Of a stretch of 11,725 bases of DNA, positions 7,300 through 11,725 are shown piece after piece. The position numbers and the translations under genes are program-made. This DNA comes from an uncultured Clostridia bacterium. Its GTDB lineage: Bacteria > Bacillota > Clostridia > UBA1381. The notes below the pieces were generated by a model that worked only from the letters and a program-made list of their open reading frames with translations, made no database searches and was not told the origin of the DNA. Every line of letters starts with the position of its first letter. Positions within the stretch are counted from its first letter, which is position 1. The DNA is taken from assembly GCA_934462945.1 (NCBI GenBank), contig CAKSJF010000071.1, forward strand, positions 1-11,725, given 5' to 3'.

Positions 7300-7317
7300 A
7301 TGATACATTTGTACCAT
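7300..7317. promoter_or_regulatory. 18-bp palindrome in the tig leader
   Basis: ATGATACATTTGTACCAT is an inverted repeat (ATGRTACA-N2-TGTAYCAT, one G-T position). It lies just downstream of the predicted tig start site, where an operator would block transcription. No known regulator is recognised, and such AT-rich palindromes can occur by chance. Confidence 0.3.
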
Positions 7318-7331
7318 TATTACATCATACT

Positions 7332-7359
7332 ATTATATCATATTTTTTCAAAATTTCAA
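7332..7359 (-). promoter_or_regulatory. sigma-A promoter of tig-clpP-clpX
   Basis: On the minus strand TTGAAA (7359-7354) and TATAAT (7337-7332) are 16 bp apart, with TGA before the -10 (extended -10). The start site should be near 7325, leaving a leader of about 58 nt. No CtsR-like heptad repeats are evident. Confidence 0.75.
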
Positions 7360-7379
7360 TGGTTTTTTCAAAAAATTAA

Positions 7380-7721
7380 TAATTTGTTTGAAATTCTGCC
7401 GATTTTTCCCCAAATTTCAGTCGATATTTCTATACCCCTCGTCCGGCACCCCCGAAAGATGCTCAAAACAGAATGTGCGATAATACGCTTTGACTGTTAC
7501 CCGGCAAAGAGCATCCGCCTTGATAGACCCGCAAAAACTGCCACACGGTTTTATGCTTTCTATAAAGCCTTGAAAAAATAGCATTGTCTGAAATTCTGGA
7601 GCAATGTAAAATGAGCAAATCCACCTTCTGCCGCAAACCTCGTGAATACCGGTTTCAAAAGAAAAAAGACTCCCTCTCCCCCAAACATCTGAAATTTTTA
7701 AAAGAAGTTTTAATAAAATCA
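7380..7721. other. gene-free stretch, nothing recognised
   Basis: This region lies between the tig promoter and the tRNA promoter. Short open frames exist on both strands (7417-7722 minus, 7584-7772 plus), but they lack ribosome sites and recognisable motifs. It may be decayed coding sequence or unknown non-coding DNA. Confidence 0.4.
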
Positions 7722-7750
7722 TTGACTTTCTGCTGCTTGTATGCTATAAT
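7722..7750 (+). promoter_or_regulatory. promoter of tRNA-Gly
   Basis: TTGACT (7722-7727) and TATAAT (7745-7750) are separated by 17 bp, with TGC before the -10. The start would lie about 6 nt before the tRNA. Confidence 0.8.
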
Positions 7751-7762
7751 ATGTATGTTTCT

Positions 7763-7836
7763 GCGGATGTAGTTTAGTGGTAAAACTTCAGCTTCCCAAG
7801 CTGACGTTACGGGTTCGATTCCCGTTATCCGCTCCA
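7763..7836 (+). tRNA. tRNA-Gly (anticodon CCC)
   Basis: A full cloverleaf of 74 nt is present: acceptor GCGGATG/TATCCGC (one G-U), D stem GTTT/AAAC, anticodon stem TCAGC/GCTGA with loop TTCCCAA, T stem ACGGG/CCCGT with loop TTCGATT, discriminator T and encoded CCA. The CCC anticodon reads GGG glycine codons. It is a single gene with its own promoter and terminator. It marks the border between the core genes on the left and accessory genes on the right; no duplicated 3' end (attachment site) is seen downstream within the window. Confidence 0.97.
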
Positions 7837-7844
7837 ATCAAAAG

Positions 7845-7877
7845 AACCGCGTGTTTGCGCGGTTTTCTTATTTTTCT
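7845..7877 (+). terminator. intrinsic terminator of tRNA-Gly
   Basis: AACCGCG (7845-7851) and CGCGGTT (7858-7864) pair around a 6-nt loop and are followed by a T-rich tail (7863-7876). It begins 9 nt after the CCA end. Confidence 0.85.
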
Positions 7878-8002
7878 TAGGTTTTATACGGCTTTGCAGG
7901 GCTTATTTTTGATTTTGCAAAGGGTAAAAAATGTAATCAAAAACCAAATAACAGGCAAAAATTTAACATGAAAAATGAATACGATAAGCACTTAATATGA
8001 GA

Positions 8003-8037
8003 AAAGCCCCTCACTATTTTTACGGTGCGGAGCTTTC
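8003..8037 (-). other. imperfect hairpin, possible minus-strand terminator
   Basis: On the minus strand AAAGC-TCC-G-CAC pairs with GTG-A-GGG-GCTTT, with one mismatch and one G-U, and is followed by TTTTCTC. No minus-strand gene lies upstream of it, so its purpose is unclear. Confidence 0.25.
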
Positions 8038-8070
8038 AATTGAAACATAATAATTTTTGAAAGAAATGTA

Positions 8071-8099
8071 TTGACAAAACAGGGGTTTTGTGGTATGAC
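8071..8099 (+). promoter_or_regulatory. promoter of a short transcript
   Basis: There is a consensus TTGACA (8071-8076), a 17-bp spacer, then TATGAC (8094-8099) preceded by TGG (extended -10). The expected start is near 8106. The first strong downstream feature is an intrinsic terminator about 90 nt later. Confidence 0.65.
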
Positions 8100-8105
8100 A
8101 GCGTT

Positions 8106-8197
8106 TAGGGAAAATGCATAAGCACCAACCCATACATAGAGATCACCCTGCACGGCTGTTTTTAAGGGGAAAAATAGCCGGGTGGGGTGGTTTTTTT
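8106..8197 (+). ncRNA. candidate small RNA or attenuated leader, about 92 nt
   Basis: The interval is bounded by a good promoter and a strong hairpin with a T7 tail. It contains one poor ORF (ATG 8114, with only a weak AGGGAAA site) that runs past the terminator into unrelated sequence. I do not recognise an RNA family. It could be a free-standing sRNA, or a leader whose read-through would reach the stalk-domain gene at 8469. Confidence 0.45.
8141..8197 (+). terminator. intrinsic terminator of the short transcript
   Basis: CGGCTGTTTTT (8153-8163) pairs with AAAAATAGCCG (8170-8180) with a single G-U and a 6-nt loop. An outer stem (about 8141-8148 with 8185-8192) extends it across a small internal loop. 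Seven T (8191-8197) follow. Confidence 0.75.
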
Positions 8198-8391
8198 GCT
8201 GAAACTTATTGCAATCACAATTTGCTTTTCAATCCAGAACTACCAATATATTTTATACAATCAGAATTCTGCGGTACTGCCTGTCAAGGCAGAAATTTAT
8301 CTTTTTTGGACAGTATTTATTGTTCGTAATATTTGTCATATATCATTCATTTTTTTTGATAATTTGTAATGAAAGCGTAACGCAGAAATAC
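8198..8391. other. AT-rich gene-free stretch
   Basis: No credible gene is seen. A perfect 6-bp hairpin CTGCCT-GTCA-AGGCAG (8277-8292), followed 8 nt later by six T (8301-8306), may be a weak terminator. Short hydrophobic open frames here lack ribosome sites and look like AT-rich chance ORFs. Confidence 0.4.
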
Positions 8392-8420
8392 TTGACAAAG
8401 CGTCCAAAATCGTGTAAATT
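8392..8420 (+). promoter_or_regulatory. promoter of the stalk-domain protein gene
   Basis: TTGACA (8392-8397), a 17-bp spacer and TAAATT (8415-8420) predict a start near 8427. The leader would be about 42 nt and end in AAAGGAG (8453-8459). Confidence 0.65.
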
Positions 8421-8468
8421 GGAATCAGGAAATGTATCCGAAAATTTAAGTCAAAGGAGCGGTTGAAA

Positions 8469-9668
8469 ATGAAAAAAAAGAAAATGATTGCGGTGATGGT
8501 GGCTTTTGGGATGTTGCTGTCTGGAACAGCTTTGGCAAATGGAATTTTGCCGAAAACAGATTCTGTGACAGTGTTTGAACAGGGAACGAAAGTGGAACTT
8601 TCAGACAAAGCCTTTGTGACGGATGGGGAGATTTATCTTCCGGTGCGCGAACTTTTGAAAGGAACAGGATCAAAAATTGTATGGAATGAGGATCGGACGC
8701 TTTCAATTGAGCATGAGTACAAAAATGATGTTTTGGATCAGGCTGTTCTGGGTGCGGTTGATTTTGCGATTGACAACAATCTCTATCGCATGCGGGATGC
8801 GGAAAAGGGCGTCTGGAAAACATATCAGCTGAAAAATGCGCCGCTTTTAGTGGACAGCAAAACCTATGTTCCCTATGAGTTGGTAAAAAAGATGAATGAG
8901 AAAATGCGCATAACCAACGGAATTGAGGTTGTGATCGGTGAGGCTGACGAGGAGCTTTTAGAAAAGTCGCTCGCTTGGGCAGACGGCTTAAAAACCCGTG
9001 ACGGAAAACCGCGTTATGAGATGATGACAGAGGAAATGCAGAAAAAATTTATTGAGGAGCAAAAGGCGTATACCGGTGATGAGGATTGGAATTATGTGAT
9101 CGGCTATTCCAGCCCCTGGACGATTTCATGCGATATTATGATTTTTGATCATTGTGCATGGATCACTTACAATCAGACTGACAGTTCACCGGAAACCTAT
9201 ATTTATCAGGAAAAACTCATCTTTACAAGTGAGGATGGGCGGGGGCAGGTTGTGTCCGCTTGTGAGGAAATTCCGACAGAAAACACACCGGAGGTTTGTG
9301 CTTATATCAGAGGTCTTGACGGTAACAAAATCACACTTGATTTTGCAGAATGGATTGACAGCAATGACACGGAACGGATTGCTGAGTTAAACCTTTCAGA
9401 GGAGCAGGATTTCCCGAACGGGTTCTATGTTTACAATCCGGAAGAAACGACGAAGGAGTATCAGCTGACAAAGGATACTCTCTATACTTTTATTGATTGG
9501 AACAGAGAATTCAGCAATCCGGACAGCGATATGTTCGTATATACAAACGATCTGGAAACCTTTACAAAGTATGTAAACAGCTATGAGAATGCAACGCCAG
9601 GTATGCCATTTTTCTTTGAGCTTGAGGGAGATCAGGTTTGGAGCGTTACAGAACACTATCTCCCGTAA
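8469..9668 (+). CDS. secreted stalk-domain protein (copper amine oxidase N-terminal-like domain), function unknown
   Basis: This is a 399-residue exported protein. The N terminus is a signal peptide: KKKK, a hydrophobic core to about residue 19, then a likely cleavage site ALA/NG after residue 23. Residues about 30-150 look like the Cu_amine_oxidN1/stalk domain, with GEIYLPVRELLKGTGSKIVWNE and a second half LLVDSKTYVPYELVKKM. Despite the name, this domain indicates surface proteins rather than catalysis. Residues 155-270 and the C-terminal part (about 280-399, with TLDFAEWI, DFPNGFYVYNPEE, YTFIDW and TPGMPFFFELEGDQV) I cannot assign; the C-terminal block resembles an uncharacterised module seen in secreted Clostridia proteins. 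There is no LPXTG motif or lipobox. ATG 8469 has AAAGGAG at 9-nt spacing; the TTG at 8463 would be too close. It has its own promoter and no operon partners. Confidence 0.85.
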   Translation: MKKKKMIAVMVAFGMLLSGTALANGILPKTDSVTVFEQGTKVELSDKAFVTDGEIYLPVRELLKGTGSKIVWNEDRTLSIEHEYKNDVLDQAVLGAVDFAIDNNLYRMRDAEKGVWKTYQLKNAPLLVDSKTYVPYELVKKMNEKMRITNGIEVVIGEADEELLEKSLAWADGLKTRDGKPRYEMMTEEMQKKFIEEQKAYTGDEDWNYVIGYSSPWTISCDIMIFDHCAWITYNQTDSSPETYIYQEKLIFTSEDGRGQVVSACEEIPTENTPEVCAYIRGLDGNKITLDFAEWIDSNDTERIAELNLSEEQDFPNGFYVYNPEETTKEYQLTKDTLYTFIDWNREFSNPDSDMFVYTNDLETFTKYVNSYENATPGMPFFFELEGDQVWSVTEHYLP

Positions 9669-9857
9669 ATGAAATATTATCTGTAGAATATCAGGCAGGG
9701 CGAAATCAATCGCCCTCTTGGTATCATAGCAAGCAGGACGTAACTTCTAAAAATCCCCCTTTCTCTGCAATAAACCAAAAAGACCGTGCAGATTTCGGCA
9801 AATTAAAAAAACACAAAAAACCGCAAACACTCTAAACTGCAAGATATTATTATTTTC
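9669..9857. other. intergenic stretch with one hairpin
   Basis: AGGGCGA (9697-9703) and TCGCCCT (9710-9716) form a perfect 7-bp stem with a 6-nt loop, about 28 bp after the stalk-gene stop. The tail has few T, so it is at best a weak terminator. The rest is A-rich and holds no recognised gene. Confidence 0.5.
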
Positions 9858-9885
9858 TTGATTTTTAAGCTACCCCAAGTATATC
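9858..9885 (+). promoter_or_regulatory. possible promoter before the 24-residue peptide
   Basis: TTGATT (9858-9863) and TATATC (9880-9885), 16 bp apart, would start RNA only a few bases before the ribosome site. The -10 match is weak. Confidence 0.3.
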
Positions 9886-9906
9886 ATGCTCAAGGGGAGG
9901 AATTCT

Positions 9907-9981
9907 ATGAAGTATATCACGCTGGCTTTGCTTACAGTTTTGAAAACGATCTTAGATATACCGCTTCCGGGCATTCTATAA
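9907..9981 (+). CDS. candidate 24-residue hydrophobic peptide
   Basis: A short frame from ATG 9907 to TAA 9979-9981 follows an unusually strong ribosome site (AAGGGGAGG, 9892-9900) at 6-nt spacing. The peptide starts MKYITLALLTVLK and ends in DIPLPGIL: one short amphipathic or membrane-spanning stretch with two lysines, an acidic break and a Pro-Gly end. Such peptides can be membrane-acting toxins, small regulatory membrane proteins, leader peptides or the remnant of a broken larger gene. No homologue is recognised, and nothing in frame continues beyond the stop. The strength of the ribosome site is the main reason to list it. Confidence 0.35.
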   Translation: MKYITLALLTVLKTILDIPLPGIL

Positions 9982-10085
9982 ATGTGGGAAAGTTCTCACT
10001 TGTTCTTCACCGAAAAGTATAGGTGTGGGTGAAAATGAAAAGCAAAAATTTTGTTGTAGATATTTAACAAAAAATTTAAATTTTA

Positions 10086-10114
10086 TTGACTGCCTATCAT
10101 TAGTGTGCTACAAT
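10086..10114 (+). promoter_or_regulatory. promoter of the leucine-rich-repeat protein gene
   Basis: TTGACT (10086-10091), 17 bp, then TACAAT (10109-10114) with a TGC extended -10. The start would be near 10121, with a leader of about 59 nt. The region between 9982 and 10085 holds only an inverted repeat TTCACC/GGTGAA (10006-10033) and AT-rich DNA. Confidence 0.7.
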
Positions 10115-10179
10115 GAATTTAAGAATTTTATAGAATTTTCCAATATTCAAGACCTATACTTTTCAGAGGGGAAATTAAA

Positions 10180-11725
10180 ATGAAAATTAAAATCAGATTT
10201 TTGGCTTTGGTAACCTTGTTTGTAATATTGCTCTCCGCTTATATGACGAACGTTAGTGCTGCATCAAGCGGCACCTGCGGTGACAATTTAAACTGGGAGT
10301 TAGACAACGGAGTGTTGACGATAAGCGGATATGGAGAAATGTATAACTACGCAGGTAATAAAGCCCCATGGGAAAAAGAGTCAGTCAAAAATGTTGTAGT
10401 TTCATACGGTGTCACATCGATTGGTGATTATGCGTTTTGGGGCTGCAGCAATCTTACATGCGTGACAATACCAAATAGCGTTACATCTATTGGTGATTGT
10501 GCGTTTGTTATGTGCTTCAGTCTTACAAGTTTGACCATACCGGATAGCGTTACATCAATTGGTGATCATGCGTTTTCCTCCTGCAGTCTTACAAGCATGA
10601 CAATACCGGATAGCGTCACGTCTATTGCGTGGGGTGCGTTCTGGGGCTGCAGCAATCTTACATGCGTGACAATACCGGATAGCGTTACATCTATTGGGGG
10701 AAATGCGTTTTCCGGCTGTAGAAGTCTTACAAGCGTGACAATACCGGATAGTGTCACATCTATTGGGTATGGGGCATTTCAAGACTGCAGCAGACTTACA
10801 AGTGTGAAAATACCGGATGGTGTTACATCTATTGGAGGCAGAATATTTCAAGATTGCAGCAATCTTACAGATGTGACAATACCGGGTGGTGTTACATTGA
10901 TTGGTCATTATGCGTTTTCCGGGTGCAGCAGTCTTACAAGCTTGACAATACCGGATAGCGTTACATCTATTGGGGAGGGTGCGTTTTCCGACACAGGATA
11001 CTATAATGAATCTTCAAATTGGGAAAATGGTGTACTCTATATCGGGAATTGTCTTATTGGTGCGAAGAATACAATATCTTGCACGATAAAGGATGGAACA
11101 AGGCTTATTGGAGATTCAGTGCTTGAAAACCACAGCAGTCTTACAAGCGTGACAATACCGGGTAGCGTTACATCTATTGGGATGGATGCATTTTCTGGCT
11201 GTAGCAGTCTTACAAGCGTGACAATACCGGATAGCGTTACATCTATTGGGGGTAATGCATTTTACAACACAGGATACTATAATGAATCTTCAAATTGGGA
11301 AAATGGTGTGCTCTACATCGGAAATTGCCTTATTGCTGCGAAGAAGGATACAATATCTTATTGTGCGATAAAGGATGGAACAAGGCTTATTGGATCTTTA
11401 GCGTTTAGAGACTGCCGTGCTTTAGAATGGGTTGTACTTCCAGATCATATCAGTAATATAGATGATGCCGCATTTGACGGATGCGATAATTGTGTTTTAT
11501 ATTGCGCAGATAACAAATATGTCGAAGATTATGCAGCCAAGCACTCTTTGGGCTATGTAAACACAGCCAGTGATTTTGAATTAAAGCTGACGCCGCCAGA
11601 AAAAACAGAGTATTATACCGGAGACACTTTGGATCTGACAGGAATGGCTTTAACGGCGGCTTATGATGCCGAGCATGAAATAAAAATTACGCAGGGCTAT
11701 GAGGTTTCCGGATTTAATTCCGCTG
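10180..11725 (+). CDS. secreted BspA-like leucine-rich-repeat surface protein, 3' end outside window
   Basis: The frame stays open for 515 codons from ATG 10180 to the window edge, and AGAGGGG (10165-10171) lies at 8-nt spacing. A signal peptide (KIKIRF, hydrophobic core, VSA/AS after about residue 27) leads to a short module SGTCGDNLNWELDNGVLTISG ending near APW. About twelve 23-residue repeats of the LRR_5/BspA type follow (consensus LTSVTIPDSVTSIGxxAFxGCSS, residues about 72-437). Two are interrupted by a block with GYYNESSNWENGVLYIGN. From about residue 468, LTPPEKTEYYTGDTLDLTGMALTAAYD looks like the start of a bacterial Ig-like Big_3 domain. BspA-type proteins are surface adhesins or binding proteins in host-associated bacteria; the ligand is unknown here. 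Its C-terminal anchor, if any, is not in the window. Confidence 0.92.
   Translation, partial: MKIKIRFLALVTLFVILLSAYMTNVSAASSGTCGDNLNWELDNGVLTISGYGEMYNYAGNKAPWEKESVKNVVVSYGVTSIGDYAFWGCSNLTCVTIPNSVTSIGDCAFVMCFSLTSLTIPDSVTSIGDHAFSSCSLTSMTIPDSVTSIAWGAFWGCSNLTCVTIPDSVTSIGGNAFSGCRSLTSVTIPDSVTSIGYGAFQDCSRLTSVKIPDGVTSIGGRIFQDCSNLTDVTIPGGVTLIGHYAFSGCSSLTSLTIPDSVTSIGEGAFSDTGYYNESSNWENGVLYIGNCLIGAKNTISCTIKDGTRLIGDSVLENHSSLTSVTIPGSVTSIGMDAFSGCSSLTSVTIPDSVTSIGGNAFYNTGYYNESSNWENGVLYIGNCLIAAKKDTISYCAIKDGTRLIGSLAFRDCRALEWVVLPDHISNIDDAAFDGCDNCVLYCADNKYVEDYAAKHSLGYVNTASDFELKLTPPEKTEYYTGDTLDLTGMALTAAYDAEHEIKITQGYEVSGFNSA
10393..11490 (+). repeat. 69-bp tandem repeats encoding the leucine-rich repeats
   Basis: The DNA repeats in units of 69 bp (23 codons) with very high nucleotide identity, for example CTTACAAGCGTGACAATACC recurring. 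One unit (around 10591) lacks a codon (22 residues). Synonymous differences are few between the central units, which suggests recent duplication or gene conversion. Divergent units lie at both ends. Confidence 0.9.
10993..11394 (+). repeat. direct duplication of the inserted block in the LRR array
   Basis: Two copies begin at 10993 and 11269, exactly 276 bp (4 x 69) apart. They run to about 11112 and 11394. The first 40 or so bases are identical; later parts differ by substitutions and two small in-frame insertions. Each encodes TGYYNESSNWENGV through IKDGTRLIG. Confidence 0.85.

Noticed and set aside
7417..7722. 101-codon minus-strand ORF upstream of tig
   Set aside because: No ribosome site or recognisable motif. 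It could be decayed coding sequence, but there is nothing to support a function.
7655..7837. Minus-strand 60-codon ORF starting MERITGIEPVTSAW
   Set aside because: It is antisense to tRNA-Gly. The ITGIEPVTSAW-type sequence is a well-known false protein made from the reverse strand of tRNA genes.
7763..7877. tRNA-Gly as an integration (att) site for a mobile island on the right
   Set aside because: No duplicate of the tRNA 3' end and no integrase gene are visible in the window, so integration is not supported.
8114..8329. 71-codon ORF starting MHKHQPIHRDHP within the candidate sRNA
   Set aside because: It runs straight through a strong terminator, has only a weak ribosome site and shows no domain; not supported as a gene.
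8187..8466. Short hydrophobic plus-strand ORFs upstream of the stalk-domain gene
   Set aside because: The composition is what AT-rich DNA gives by chance; they overlap each other, a terminator and a promoter, and have no ribosome sites.
10555..10908. Minus-strand repetitive, Cys-rich ORF of 117 codons
   Set aside because: It is a shadow of the 69-bp repeats on the plus strand; repeats without antisense stops produce such frames, and it has no ribosome site or recognised fold.
10393..11490. Possible CRISPR array, from regular repeats
   Set aside because: Repeats are contiguous 69-bp coding units in one open frame with no unique spacers; they encode leucine-rich repeats.

Overview
The window looks like a chromosomal piece of a low-GC Firmicute, most likely a gut Clostridia/Lachnospiraceae-type bacterium. 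The evidence is the tig-clpP-clpX gene order, strong AGGAGG-type ribosome sites, extended -10 promoters, a secreted stalk-domain protein and a BspA-type leucine-rich-repeat protein ending in a Big_3-like domain. The species cannot be named from sequence alone.

Left part (1-7266), core metabolism and proteostasis. The 3' end of der (EngA, ribosome-assembly GTPase) enters from the left and carries an in-frame TGA just before its NKWD motif. It converges on an RraA-like aldolase-family gene, with a perfect 12-bp hairpin between the two stops. rraA is divergent from an AraC-family regulator. Their 350-bp intergenic region holds two palindromes, apparently overlapping back-to-back promoters, and a 188-bp element with terminal inverted repeats sitting in the rraA leader. 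The AraC gene overlaps the convergent lysA (diaminopimelate decarboxylase) by 6 bp. Next, on the minus strand, comes tig-clpP-clpX (trigger factor, Clp protease, Clp unfoldase), with a clear promoter upstream of tig and a strong intrinsic terminator after clpX. New proteins are thus chaperoned and damaged ones degraded by products of one transcription unit.

Right part (7267-11725), AT-rich and accessory in character. A gene-free stretch leads to a tRNA-Gly(CCC) with its own promoter and terminator. A promoter 8071-8099 followed about 90 nt later by a hairpin with a T7 tract predicts a small RNA or attenuated leader. Then come a secreted stalk-domain protein with uncharacterised middle and C-terminal regions, a candidate 24-residue hydrophobic peptide behind a very strong ribosome site, and the 5' part of a secreted BspA-like leucine-rich-repeat protein with 69-bp DNA repeats that runs off the right edge.

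No CRISPR array, transposase gene, phage gene or clear multi-gene novel system is visible. The best leads are the der TGA, the inverted-repeat element in the rraA leader with the overlapping promoters beside it, and the small-RNA candidate at about 8106-8197.
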